Assembly: GCA_002900995.3 (NCBI GenBank) | Contig: CM035304.1 | Location: forward strand, 5,906,134-5,970,133 | Direction of reading: 5' to 3' | Origin: Ganoderma boninense | Taxonomy: Eukaryota; Basidiomycota; Agaricomycetes; Polyporales; Polyporaceae | Length of the DNA stretch: 64,000 nt | Shown: piece by piece, positions 1 through 10,998 of the stretch | Layout: every line of letters begins with the position of its first letter | How positions within the stretch are numbered: position 1 is the stretch's first letter | The notes under the pieces: model-generated | Told to the model about the DNA's origin: nothing | Databases searched by the model: none | Seen by the model: the letters and a program-made list of their open reading frames with translations, nothing else | Translations under genes and position numbers: made by a program

Positions 1-720
1 GGACAAGGTGTGCCCTCGGTAACCCTTTGATAATACTAGTGTTGGGCTAGATTCCGTCTCAGGGGACCGTCAAGGCATCCATCGACTGACCTCTGGGTGA
101 TGTCTCCCGCCAGTGCAGCTGGCGGAATACTATTTTTCATCTCCATCTCTCTCTCTTTCGTACGAGATTGCCACCATTAATGAAGACTATGGCACTTTCA
201 GGCGAATTCTCAAGCGGAGGGTGCGTGTTATGCATCGCGGAGTGCTGACTTCCCATCTTCCGTTGCTCAACCGGCCCCAGCAGGCGAGTCAGGGCGACGA
301 CGTCTGCTATGCCTAACTTATTCCTATTGGTACGTGCTTTGTCTTTCCGTGGACATCCCAATTCTCATGAAAGCGTCGTCTCTTCCGTCTGCTTCGTTCT
401 TAGTCTCCTGGAAGCGCAAGTTGCTTTCTTGGCATCGACTTGCGAGTTCGGAGAGAAGTAAGTATACCTTTTGGGCTCAGGCTAACCAACGCACACAGAA
501 ACGTCCGTGCATTTTAAGATAAAATTTTAATTCCACATGCACTCCCAAGGATGCTTACGACTCAGAGGCCGCGGAACGAGGAGGAGCGCTATCAGCCGCG
601 GCAGTACGTCCAGCATACGTCTCGCATTAAAACTGTTTCCGGCTCATATCACAGCTTCCCGACGAAGTTGCAGACGGCAATGGCCTGTCAACGCACGGGC
701 CACTACTAAAGTGCGCCCCT

Positions 721-832
721 TCGGAGCACAAAATACCTCACTGCGCACTTCCCTGTCTGCTGTCCGGCCTGAAGCTTTCAGAAAACACGTTCGTGAGCGT
801 GCACGGCTGCGATTCGCAGGGCGACACCTACG
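721..832 (+). pseudogene. Relic exon of a 2OG-Fe(II) oxygenase
   Basis: This short open stretch translates to a degraded match of the oxygenase segment that in the intact copies reads EHNHYNVLHPVLRLLALGLE and continues to a G-E-T-Y end. Here the end reads HGCDSQGDTYG. It stops with codon TAC plus one G followed by donor GTTAGT, the same phase and donor as gene A at 18949. The boundary between the two ancestral exons inside it is already fused, as in gene A. No other oxygenase exon is recognisable nearby. It lies about 700 bases upstream of the ICMT gene, mirroring the order oxygenase then ICMT seen on the minus strand at 19.7-17.9 kb. Chance similarity is possible because the match is short, but the shared splice phase argues against it. 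Confidence 0.55.
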
Positions 833-1558
833 GTTAGTTACTCGTTTCATTCCATTTTCTGTTTTTTGTTCGCACGTCGCTCACATCCGTCACCGCCGTG
901 TGGCGCGTCGTGAGATACATACAGCCATTTTTGCGAGTGGCGGCCGGCAAGGCCGAGTGCGTATGGCTAGACGGTGCTGAGGCGGAAGGATAACGTCGAG
1001 GAGAAGGTTAAGTATTAGCGACGTCGTCGTAAGGCACTACAACTAGTAAGTGGCCTTCGATATGTGTCCGCCAAAGTGTTCTGTGATTAATCTTCATTAT
1101 CATTCTTGGATATGGCACTACCACTCTTTGTTTCCCATCAGATGTGTAGCGATTAATGAAAGTTCATGTGAACAAGCTATTCCCAAGCGCACTAGGTTTC
1201 CTAGCTCCAGAGCCCAATGTTCTCACTTTTGCGCTCGTCTCGGGGTCGGGTCTGGGCCTGTTACTGCGTGGGGTGTGGTCAGGCGAGTATGTGAACGATG
1301 TTCATGTACTCATCCGGCACTCATGTAGTTTCATTCAGATTACTTGTCAAAACGCCTATATTCCGAAGGGGCTTGTTCGGGTTACCATCGAATTGTGCCG
1401 GCCAGGGTGCCCGTCTGCAGAAGGACGTCTGATCTCGCCGTTCCCGTCCTTGTCGACGCTAGTGCTCTTAAATGACCCAAGTAACGCCCCCGAGTCGAAC
1501 TGCACCCCCCGATCCCTCTCCCCGGCGAACTCCAGCTACAACTTTCAAACTGACCTTC
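833..1558. other. Intergenic, nothing recognised
   Basis: No coding pattern, RNA gene or repeat could be supported here. It presumably holds further decayed oxygenase sequence and the ICMT promoter. Bases 1-720 are likewise without a recognisable gene. Confidence 0.5.
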
Positions 1559-2351
1559 ATGAATCTCCTCAATTTGGCCAAGATGCCCGCTTTCGCAATC
1601 GTCATCGCCGCGGAATACGTTGCTCTCCGACCTCCGAACCCTGCCCCACAGAACGCGGACCAGAACAAATTCCGCGACCCAACTCTCGCCAGTGTCACTT
1701 CGAGTCTGTATCCATTATGGCGCAGTATAGTAGATCCTTCCATCTATTCAACTTCCACAGCCGCGGTTCTAATGCTCCTACGTCGTTTCCGCCAAGATGA
1801 TAATTCCCTGCCTTCACCTCTGCGAAGTCGCCACCGTCCTCGCACTCGCGTTCCCCTCGGCCCTCTCCTCGCGCGTGCTCGCGACGCTCTTCACGAACCC
1901 CGCGAACGCCCACAACGTCGCCCCGATCTCCGCGCCGTTCCTCGCCGGATTCCTCCTCGTGACGCTGGGCGCCGCGTGGAGGAAGCAGTGCTACGACGCC
2001 CTCGGGCACTTCTTCACCTTCCAGCTCGCGTTGCACAAGGAGCACAAGCTCGTCACGACCGGCCCGTACGCCGTCGTCCGCCACCCGTCCTACACCGCCT
2101 TCCTCGCGACGTACCTCGGCTGCCTCATGACGCTGACGCTGCCCGGCTCGTACGTGTACGAGAGCGGGATGCTGCAGATACCGTGGGTCGCGGCAGGCGT
2201 GACGCTGTGGGGGTTGAGCCTTGTCTCGCTTAGCGTGGTCGTGGTGGCTCGCGCCCGGGCGGAGGACGCGGTGCTGAGAGAGGAGTTCGGGGCGGAATGG
2301 GACGCGTGGGCGAAGACGACCCCGCATGCGTTGATTCCGTACGTGTACTAG
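1559..2351 (+). CDS. Isoprenylcysteine carboxyl methyltransferase (ICMT) family protein
   Basis: ICMT enzymes are multi-span membrane proteins, usually of the ER, that methylate the prenylated C-terminal cysteine of CaaX proteins using S-adenosylmethionine. The second exon (about 1797-2351) carries the family signature: a membrane segment, then the cofactor-site motif GPYAVVRHPSY, further hydrophobic segments, and the terminal block AEDAVLREEFGAEWDAWAKTTPHALIPYVY. The first exon from ATG 1559 encodes a hydrophobic start (MNLLNLAKMPAF) followed by a proline-rich stretch, usual for fungal members. The join is uncertain: a branch-like CTAAT at 1769 precedes an AG at 1795-1796, and a weak donor near 1694 would keep frame; a small additional exon is possible. 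Predicted length is about 230 residues, normal for the family. It converges on the dead P450 at 2484. A decayed copy of its last exon lies at 17900-18090. Confidence 0.8.
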
Positions 2352-2483
2352 ATCCCTGTTTATTCCCAGCTGCGAATGCAGAGTACACTCTGAGGCATGT
2401 GCTACCTGGCTAGTACGCACTCCACAGAATATTGCTCGCGGACGCCGTTACCGAGTAGAGCATGCGTATATATCTTCATCTTC

Positions 2484-3372
2484 CTAAGCGGTCTCCGCCA
2501 ACCTTGCCGCTTGCGCCGACCGTGGCTTGAGCGAATACTTGTGGACCTTCGGGTGTCTGCAACCGTGCAGTTCCCCGTGAATACTCAAAGTAGAGGCTGG
2601 CTGAAAAAAAACAAAAAGAACACTCACGAGACCATCCCGCCATCCGTCGCCTCCCTCTTCACCTCGACAGGAAACTCGCCGTCGGAGTCTCCGACGGGCG
2701 ACCCGACCTCGAACGCGGAGAGGACGGCGGCGCAGAGGGTGAACAGCGTCGACTCGGCGAAATACCGCCCCGGGTACAATCTGGGGATGGGGATGAAGTA
2801 TCAAGCATGAGTAAGAAAGAGGTCGCTGTATGCGCGTCGTCGTCGGGGAAGAGCACAAGCAAGGCTTACCGGCGCCCGAAGCCGAACATAACGTGCGTCG
2901 GATCGCGACCCTGGACGTCCAGCTTCCCCTCCGCGTCGAGAAAGCGCTCCGGGATGAAGTCGTCCGGCTGGGGGTACACCTCGGGGTCGTGTAGGAGCGC
3001 CCTGTATGGTTGGGTTGTGTCAGACAAAACCATTGTACACAGATAGCGACGCGCAGTCTGGGACGACGGACGCACCACATGTTCACGAACACCGTCGCGC
3101 CCGCAGCGATGAGGAAACCATTGTACTCGTCGTCCGCGACGGCCCTGTGCGGCGCGCCGATCGGCGTCGCGAGGTGCCACCTGAAGAGCTCCTTGACGAG
3201 CGCGCTGACGTACGGCAGCGACTGGGACCCATCCGAGGGGTCTGGGAGCAGGTCGGCGCCGACGACCGCGTCCAGCTCCGTCTGCGCTCTCTTCTGCACG
3301 CCCGGGTAGAGCACCATCGCGAGGAAAATGCGCCCATGATAGCGTTCGAGGTGTCTGCCGCGCCTGTGTGAG
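2484..3372 (-). pseudogene. Cytochrome P450 C-terminal half, broken
   Basis: Only the half from helix I to the C-terminus is present. Reading the minus strand: a helix I remnant (AADTSNAIMGAF), then FLAMVLYPGVQKRAQTELDAVV, the ExxR motif in VKELFRWHL, the PERF region (DPEVYPQPDDFIPERFL), the heme loop and the C-terminus ending near 2484. Three faults are visible. The reading frame shifts by one base in a T run near 3330 between GAF and FLAMVL. The heme-binding loop reads FGFGRR then LYPGRYFAES, so the invariant heme-thiolate cysteine of FGFGRRxCPGR is a tyrosine. No N-terminal half is found upstream. It resembles fungal P450s with the AILHDPxxYPxPxxFxPERF pattern; the subfamily cannot be named. 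Confidence 0.85.
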
Positions 3373-4220
3373 ATGCAGACCATGAGCGGCGCTCCAACAA
3401 GAAACAAGGATGAGTGCGGGACGTGTCGACATAGAGTGTCCCCGCTATCTCCTTGCTGACAAGGATTGGAAGCACACCGCGCAAATTCAAAAGTTCGAAC
3501 GCTCATCGGTTAGTGCTCGAATTTACATTCTGTTTGTGAGAAACGTGCGGCAATTTGAGAGAGAGGGTAAAGGTGACGCCTTCCTTCAAGTTATGGTCGA
3601 ATGGAATGGACGGCGGCCCGTACTTGAGAACATTGGTCGAGGCCAAGTTGTAGGGCTACCTCGAGTAGCCCCTAGACGTAGTGTATTCAGTGTCCGCCAA
3701 GAGCAGTGATCCTGGGATGAGCGCAGGAGATGGCCACTGGTGGGCAAGGTTGGGGACGGGGACTGTGAAGGACATGGTCAAGTTCAAGCCGACACCACCG
3801 TGCGTCGCGTCAGTGAGCATATAGACATTCCGGACCAGCCGGGCCGGTTGCGGTGTGGAAAGTGCGTGCTTGGCGTGGAAGCGCCCGTCGATGCCTGTGG
3901 AAGAACCAGAAGGAACTGGCAGTTGTCGCTGTCACTCCGCCTGGGTTGAAGATGCAAGACGGCCGTCTACAGTCTCCTGTCCCATCTCTCACACACCGCT
4001 GAGCTTATTCGAAAATGCTACATCCACTTTGGTTGGCACATATGATCACAACAATGCCCGTCACCTAGCAGAGGACGCGGAGAGTTACAGTCTTATCGGT
4101 GTTCGTATGGTCTCCCCCAGCCGGGCGTCGCGCCATGCAACGCTCGCGCTTCTTCCTCACACGACAGCCTGCTCTCCTCGGGTCGCCCACACATGACTGC
4201 CGTCATTCACCCTGCGCGCA
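3373..4220. other. Stretch with an unidentified minus-strand coding remnant
   Basis: Between the P450 and the carboxypeptidase promoter, the minus strand at about 3650-3900 gives interrupted protein-like sequence (for example MSFTVPVPNLAHQWPSPALI) with frame breaks. I do not recognise the family, and it does not look like the missing half of the P450. Confidence 0.3.
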
Positions 4221-4226
4221 TATAAA
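4221..4226 (+). promoter_or_regulatory. TATA box of the S10 carboxypeptidase
   Basis: TATAAA lies 81 bases before the ATG at 4307, a spacing that fits a start of transcription around 4250 and a short 5' leader. Confidence 0.6.
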
Positions 4227-4306
4227 GATAGCCTCGACGTCGCTCCCTTGTGCCAGCCTCCCAGTCCGATCCACTTCTCCTCGGCCCCGTCGCTCTCGCT
4301 CTCGCA

Positions 4307-7199
4307 ATGCGGTTCTCCCTGGGCCTCCTCGCGGCACTCACCACCGCGCTCACCCCCGCGCTCGCAGTCCAATTCCCCACCTTCGCGGACACCGCGGCGC
4401 AATCCAGCAGCGCGCTCGACCTCGGTACGGACTTCGTCGAGTTCCAGTCGCAGAACCTCCACGACACCAAGCTGCGCTTCGTCAAGAACTCGGGCGTGTG
4501 CGAGACCACCCCCGGCGTGAACCAGCTCTCGGGCTACATCGATGTCGGCACCAACATGTCCATGGTGAGCACCCCACTCGATACATACCTCCTCCCACGC
4601 GGGCATGTGGAACGGCGGGTCTTGATGGGAATGGGAACGCGGGCCACAGTGGTTTTGGTTCTTCGAGGCACGCCATGAGCCCGAGATTGCGCCGTTCACG
4701 CTTTGGTGCGTTAGCTATTCTTCTTCGTCTTCCTTTCCGTCCGCCGGCGTCGCTTGTGCTGAGGGTGGTGTGAAGGCTCAACGGCGGACCGGGATGCTCG
4801 TCGATGATTGGCCTGTTCCAAGGTGCGTCTCAGCCATAGTGAATGCGTACCAGGTTCCTCAATATCGCCATATAGAACATGGGCCTTGTCAGGTCAACCC
4901 GGATGGCGAGACGACAGTTCTGAACCCATACAGTTGGAGCAACCTGAGCAACAGTACGTCCTTCGTTTTTCTGGTTCCTTGCTTGGCTGGTGGACGACGC
5001 AACAAGCTCGTCACAGAAATACGCTATGATTCCCGCGAACCTTTCGCAATGTTCGAGAGTCCCCGGTGACTAGCACCCCTTCTTGTCTGTGACGACCAAA
5101 GTTCAATTTTGCGGCACCGCTGGACTGGCCCGCCGGCTTTTGCGGCGATCTGCTGTGAAGCTAGAGTAGTGAAGGGATGCTGCCCCGCAAGATTTCCTCA
5201 GCGGGCGTCTCATTGACCTTTGATTGGGGGGTTTCACATTGTCTCTGAGAAACTGGCTCCTCCCGAGAGACGCATACACCTAGCGGCTCTTCGCATCGAA
5301 GAAGATAGACCTTCGCCAGAATATCGCCTGCTTGACTGTGTCTTTGGCTTTGGCTTTGGCTGCGAAGAGAGAGAGGGATGGTGCACTCTACGTATTGGGT
5401 TGCAACGAGCATCATGGCCATAGCCAACCAGGCGCAGACTTCTTAGGTCTTCACGTCCCTTGTGTAAAAGAAGCACAATTTTGCGATGCTGGTTCCATCG
5501 GCTTTCTCGGTGTCATGCCTCTTGGGGGAGAGATGAATGACGGCTCTTTGGGAAAGGAGTAGCTTTTGGGGTGGTCCACCACCATGCGTTCGCGCTACAG
5601 GCCAGAAGGCCCTGCCTGTGCTTGCCGTCCATCTCATTCAGCAATTTCGGCACAGTATTCCAACCCCTGGGCTCGCCAGAACGAGTCCCTGAATGAGATA
5701 CATAGATTGTGACTGACATCCCGCCCTCCCTCCAGTCATCTACATCGACCAGCCCATCGGGACCGGCTTCTCCTTCGGTGTCGTCGACGTGAACAGCACG
5801 TTCGCGTCCTCGCCCGCAGTCTGGACGGCGTTCCAGATCCTGTTCGAGAGCCAGCAGTTCGCAAAGTACCAGTCGCGCGAGTTCATCTTCGCGACGGAGA
5901 GCTACGGGGGCCACTACGGCCCCGAGTTCGTCACGTACTTCAACCAGCAGAACGCGCTCATCGAGAGCGGCGCGATCAAGGGCGAGCTCGTCGAGGTCGG
6001 CGCGCTCATGATCAACAAGTGCGTGTCGTCCTTCTTCTTAGCCGCGGGCGGGGGAGCGGCTGACGCGCATATATGATATATGGCGGTCGATAGCGGGTGG
6101 TACGACCCCCTCATCCAGAACCAGGCGTATGTCGACTTCGCGACGTTCGCGCCGGGCTATGGACAGCTCCAGAACGACACCGTGCTCGCGGCGCTGAACC
6201 AGTCCTTCTTCGCCGAGGGCGGCTGCAAGGACCAGGAGCTCGCGTGCTACGCCGCGGGCGAGACGGAGGAGAGCAACAAGATCTGCAGCGACGCGGACGA
6301 CTTCTGCGTACGTTCTCTCTCCGTTTCCGCTCCCCCAGCCTCGGACTCGAACTCGAATGTGTAGATCATCAACATCTTCGTGCCCGCGGTGGGCGACCGC
6401 GATTCGGACGACCTGCGGCAGAACAGCTCGACGCCGAGCCCGTTCCCGCCCGAGTTCTACGTGTCCTTCCTCCGGAATGCGACGGTGATGCAGAAGATCG
6501 GCGCGCAGGCGCGGTACGCGGAGTGCTCGAACGCGGTGGGGAACCAGTTCGGGCGGACGGGCGACGACGCGCGCACGCTCCTGCCGCAGCTCGCCGCGCT
6601 CGCGGACGCGCGGATGAAGATCCTCATCTGGGTGCGTGCTTCCTGCGCCACGATTACATGGCAGACTGCAGTGGGAGGCTGACTGGACTGCCGCTGCCGC
6701 TGGACGTGGCTCTGTGCACATATGCATATGTAGGCTGGAGACGCGGACATCAAGTGGGTTATCGCCGTCGGCAATGCGCACTTGATTTTGACTGACGGGG
6801 GCTGATTTGCGCGCGCAGCTGCAACTGGCTCGGGGGCCACGCGTCCGTGCTCGCGATGGACTGGTACGGGAACGAGACGCTGCACAACACGCCGTTCTCG
6901 AACATGACGATCCATGGCAAGCCCGTCGCGGCGATCCAGAACGTGGACAACTTCTCCTTCGCGTACGTTCCTCTTCTTCCTGTTTTTCTGCAGGCAACGG
7001 TCGCTGATGCTTGCTGCGGACTATCGTAGGCGCGTCTTCCAGGCTGGCCACGAAGTTGTGAGTCTCCCTGCTGGCGCTTTCCGAGAGTGCTATGCTAACA
7101 CAGAGCCAATCCACCCTTCAGCCTGCGTTCCAGCCGGAGGCGTCGTTCGAGATATTCAGGCAGATCATCCTGAAGGAGCAGCTTCATTCTGTCCCTTAG
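4307..7199 (+). CDS. Secreted serine carboxypeptidase (peptidase family S10)
   Basis: It should release C-terminal residues from peptides in the secretory path or outside the cell. Exons: 4307-4564, 4650-4705, 4776-4822, 4876-4953, 5736-6018, 6094-6307, 6365-6631, 6734-6753, 6819-6962, 7030-7057 and 7122-7199. They sum to 1473 bases, giving 490 residues, a usual S10 length. A signal peptide (MRFSLGLLAALTTALTPALA) opens the protein; ATG 4307 was chosen because it starts exactly there. The oxyanion block LNGGPGCSS, the nucleophile motif ESYGGHY (Ser about 202), the acid motif AGDADINCNWLGG (about 402-414) and the histidine motif QAGHEVPAFQP (His about 463) are all present, with many N-glycosylation sequons. 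It appears fully functional. Two structural oddities: intron 4 is 782 bases while the others are about 50-95, and exon 8 is only 20 bases yet carries the catalytic acid motif. It resembles fungal carboxypeptidase S1 homologues. Confidence 0.93.
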
Positions 7200-7407
7200 G
7201 CAGAATCTTGCTGCCTATTACATTTACGTCATTCCTGCATTTGTGGCGTCGAGTCGGTCTACCGCTGCAAAGTGCTTATAAGCCTGAATATATCTGTTTT
7301 GTTCAATTATCTGTCCTGTACGAGAGGTTGCTCTGCCCTGTTCATGAGCACTTCATTAGAGGGGGGTATATGCGGGCAGCGACGTCAGGCACAGACGACG
7401 ACGAAGC

Positions 7408-9445
7408 ATGTATTCGCAATTTAGCCGGCAGCGTGGCTGGAGCCACGCTGCGCCGGGGGCGCCCGTCACCCACAACTCTCCTCCCATCCTCGACGACCCC
7501 TACCTCCTCGTCCTCATGGACGACCCCCACCCGCACCAAGTCGATAAGGGCAAGGGCCGTGCACACACCCAGGACGAAGAGCCCTCCGAGAACACCCCCC
7601 TTCTCGCCTCAGGGTCAGGCTCGCTCGCCTCCCGAGACGTCTCCGTCGAGCACCCCAATGCGACCCGCCAACGCCTCTACTCGCGACTGCTCTCCGTCTT
7701 CCTCATCTCCCTCTCCATCTGCGTCCTCCTCTTCGTCCTCCTCGCCATCGTCGCCTACACCTGGCGCTCGCGGGCGTCGACAGCGCGCCCCGAGGAGCTC
7801 ATCCAGCACGCGCTCGTCATCCATGGGCCGGACAGGGTCGAGGTGCTCAACGCCACGAAGGAGGACGGCGTGTGGCTGATGCTGCACGGGCGCATGGGGC
7901 TCGACGCGGGGAGCGTGGTCGGCGTGACGACGGACGAGGACGACAGCGTCCTGCTCGACTGGTGGAAGGGCGTCGGGCGGTGGGGCATCCGGCAGCTCGA
8001 GCGGGTGACGGTGACGACGTCCGAGATCCGCGTGGGCCCGCGCACGGACCCGGGCATCGTCCTCGCGACGGTGTCCACGCCGCCCATCGAGGTCCCGCTC
8101 ACCGCGGACCCGCCGCGGCGCGACTGGGGCTGGCTGACCCCTGTGGAGATCCCGGTGCGGATCCAGCCGACGAGGGACGTGGGGGACCTGATGCGGTTCG
8201 TGAGGGAGAGCTGGAAGCAGGGGTTCTTGAGCATGCAGGCGGTGGTCGGGGAGGCGATGGTGCGGGGAGGCGGGCTCGAGGACCACGGGTGGAGGAGCCA
8301 GTTCACGCTCTCACACAGCAACATCCGTCCGGTCATCAACGTCAAAAGTGCGTCTCAGTATTATGTTTCGTCGTTCCTGTGCGTCTGACACTGTTTTACC
8401 AGTCCCCTCTCTACCTGGCCTGCCGCGACCGGGGAGTGGGGAGGACCTCCCGAGCTTCTCAGAGCTCGTCCACCTTAATTCCTTCAACATCGCATCCAGG
8501 CACGGAACCATTGAGCTCTCTGCGAACGCCACAGCACTCAATCCCATCCCTCTAGACGTTGAGTTCGAGGCCCCGCAACTGCCATTCTTTATCGCCCTCC
8601 CAGCGTCCGAGCCAAACGTGTCCTCGGTCACGGTCGCGTCCGTCCACTCCCACCCGTTCCAGTTCACACATCCCAACATCACGTTCGCGGTCTCGGGCAA
8701 CGTCGTCCCTCTCCCGCGCGACTCCTCCGGCGCGCTCTCCGCCTTCGTCAGCGAGTACATCTCAGGCCGCGACGCCGACATCCAGATCTCCACCCCGCTC
8801 TTCCCCGCCCTTATCGTCAACACCACCTTCCCCGCGCCACACCCTCGTCCAAAGATCCTCCACAACGTCTCGATTTCGGACATGAGGATCAAGCCCCTGG
8901 GCACGGGTATGGTCGCGTCCGGGGTCGTGCGCGCCCTCGTCGTCCTGCCGAACGGGATCGAGGTCGGCGTGAACGCGAGCCGCCTCTTCCCGGATGTCCT
9001 CGTGTTCGACGGGGAGGTGCCAGGCCCGGACGAGCCGGGAACCAACAACACCGAGCGTGTCCTGTCAAGTCCCCCACCAAGTCGACCACTGCCCGACCCC
9101 CTCCCACCGCGTGCGTTCGCGCATATCGTCCCAGACGACTGGGTCCCAGCCGAATGTCGGGAAGTCAAGAGTGCGCCAGGCTATGGGTCGACAGTCGCAG
9201 TTTCGGCGGAGATAGTCGACATCCCACTGGAGGTGCTTCCGGGGCGCGAGCGTGAATTCAGCAACTTCGTGTCGAAGGTGATATTCGGCTCGCAGGGCGC
9301 ACTGGCGGGTGTTCAAGGCGTCGCGGCGGTGGCGGTTCGTGTAGAAGGGTTGCCGTTCACGAGCGGGCGCGACCCAGAGATGGAGCTGTCGGGGCTGCCG
9401 TTCCAGGGCAGCGTGAGGATCGGGAAGAAGACGATGGTGGAGTGA
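7408..9445 (+). CDS. Tag1-like type II vacuolar membrane protein
   Basis: Two exons, 7408-8347 and 8403-9445, give 660 residues. The N-terminus (about 90 residues) is cytoplasmic in type and holds ENTPLL at about 61-66, an acidic dileucine of the ExxPLL kind used for AP-3 sorting to the vacuole. One strong membrane span follows at about 94-118 (SVFLISLSICVLLFVLLAIV), then a long lumenal region with several sequons and beta-rich sequence resembling the repeated DUF3712-type domains of fungal proteins related to yeast Tag1, which promotes termination of autophagy. Many databases name such proteins 'pre-rRNA processing protein', probably wrongly. The assignment rests on architecture and general resemblance, not on a diagnostic motif. 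It follows the carboxypeptidase by about 200 bases on the same strand. Confidence 0.7.
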
Positions 9446-9723
9446 GGAGAGGAGCGGCGAGGAGGGTGTGTGGATTTGGACTCGGACGTGTTATTGTATA
9501 GTGTACCGCGATCCCCGGTCCAGGGTTGTAGACTACTTCAGGAGGGTGATGTATATATGTATGTATATAGACTGCACATGTTCTCCAGCTGAGCCTATAC
9601 AAGTGTTTCTGCTGCATGTATCTGACTCAGTGCTCGACTGAAATGTTCCATCTGCCAATAATTTATGTATCATAAATACGACGTGGTCAGCAGCGTTCTA
9701 TCATTGAATCTGCAATGCATCAT
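9446..9723. other. Short intergenic gap between convergent genes
   Basis: The Tag1-like gene and the minus-strand WTGG-PY gene end toward each other here. An AT-rich patch with ATGTATATAT-type sequence near 9550 probably belongs to 3' ends. Confidence 0.5.
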
Positions 9724-10998
9724 TCAAGGAACATATGGCGGAAGCTCAGAAGGGCTTCGGACCTCCCCACCATCGGCCTCAGCCCGTCCAATCGAGTGAG
9801 GCACATCATGTCCGGATTCCAGTTCTCCAGAGCTAGTCCTACCGCCCTCACGCTCACCCACTGACACGTCTTGGAACCCGTGCGGGCGTGGCTCGATGAC
9901 GACACGGCCGCACTTGCGCCTGGCCTCCTGATGCGGTGTCTGTCGCACGAGGTCCTCAGGCCGGTTGTAGTCCAAGTCTCCCGTCGGGCTCGGGGGAGGG
10001 TCCGTCGCCAGTTCTAGACTGGGACTTCTGGGGCTTCCGCTGCTGGGGCCGCCCACGTCCGCCACCACGGAGTACCCAAGTTCAGAATCACACTCGGCTT
10101 CGATGCGCGTGCCTTGGACTGCCGGCGGGAAGGAATCTGTCTGCGGAAGGACGTGGACGGGCGGGGTAGGCACTCCACTGGCAGGTGCAGGGACTTCGGT
10201 CGCGGAGGTGACGACGGGATAGGGGTACGGAGAGGGACAGGTATCGGCCTTGCCTGCGAGCGAGAGAGCGTTTGAGTCAATACCAAGACCTGGGGGCTGG
10301 GAGACTGCAATGTACGCACCTGGTTCAAGTTGTCGGACGCGGCTCCTGCGTCTGGCGAGGACAGACCATACGGAAGCCAGGACCAACATGGTACAGGCGA
10401 AGGTGGCGGCAGCCGCGATTCCTGCGACGGCGGCTTTGCTCAGGGCAGCAGACTGGGACGGGGCGTCGGGGGGTTGGCCTAACTGTGAGGACGGAGCCGG
10501 ATAGCCAGTCGTATGGAACGAAGTACCAGGCTGAGGTTGAGAGGATGTCAACGCTGAAGCTGCCGAAAGCGCGGTAGCGTCCGCCGCCGTACTGATGCTA
10601 CTCAAGCAGCTGGTGTCCTCCCCGATGAGTCGAGTCAGCGACACGCCTCCACGCATCACGGCATCGGCCCCGCCAATCTGGATCCTGATGCTCGACTGCC
10701 CGGGGACCGCAGGGATGTCCGGGATCCAGACGAACCAAGGGGTGGGGATGCCGGTGGTGTTCTGCGCGACCAGCTTGCCGCTGGCGACATCCCCGTAGAT
10801 GTACAGCCAGTAGGGCGGGGCGCCGCCCGTCCAGGTGAAGTTGACCGGTTGGCAGAGCGTGACGTTGGGAGGAAAGCCGACTGGGGTCAATATTGCGACC
10901 TGGGCATCTGCCGTGGCGGCCAGACGCCCTAATACTACCACGCATGCTGGCAGTAGCCTTGTGAAACGGAGAGAGAGTGGTTTGTGTCCGTAGAGCAT
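9724..10998 (-). CDS. WTGG-PY family single-pass membrane protein, copy J1
   Basis: The protein starts with a signal peptide (from MLYGHKPLSLRF to about residue 32, ending ATADAQ), then a small ectodomain with the family core FTWTGGAPPYWLYI, a Ser/Thr/Pro-rich stalk, one membrane span (AAVAGIAAAATFACTMLVLASVWSVL), a basic stop-transfer (RRRSRVRQ) and a long proline/serine-rich tail ending ELPPYVP. An intron at 10254-10319 (66 bases) follows the basic stretch, at the same place as in copies J2 and J3; removing it leaves 402 residues. An alternative ATG at 11091 would add 31 residues before the signal sequence. Location is inferred to be plasma membrane with the tail inside. The LPPY end fits an (L/P)PxY motif for WW domains. 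Function unknown; the ectodomain vaguely recalls Kre9/KNH-type fungal wall proteins. Confidence 0.7.
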   Translation of the reverse strand: MLYGHKPLSLRFTRLLPACVVVLGRLAATADAQVAILTPVGFPPNVTLCQPVNFTWTGGAPPYWLYIYGDVASGKLVAQNTTGIPTPWFVWIPDIPAVPGQSSIRIQIGGADAVMRGGVSLTRLIGEDTSCLSSISTAADATALSAASALTSSQPQPGTSFHTTGYPAPSSQLGQPPDAPSQSAALSKAAVAGIAAAATFACTMLVLASVWSVLARRRSRVRQLEPGAYIAVSQPPGLGIDSNALSLAGKADTCPSPYPYPVVTSATEVPAPASGVPTPPVHVLPQTDSFPPAVQGTRIEAECDSELGYSVVADVGGPSSGSPRSPSLELATDPPPSPTGDLDYNRPEDLVRQTPHQEARRKCGRVVIEPRPHGFQDVSVGEREGGRTSSGELESGHDVPHSIGRAEADGGEVRSPSELPPYVP

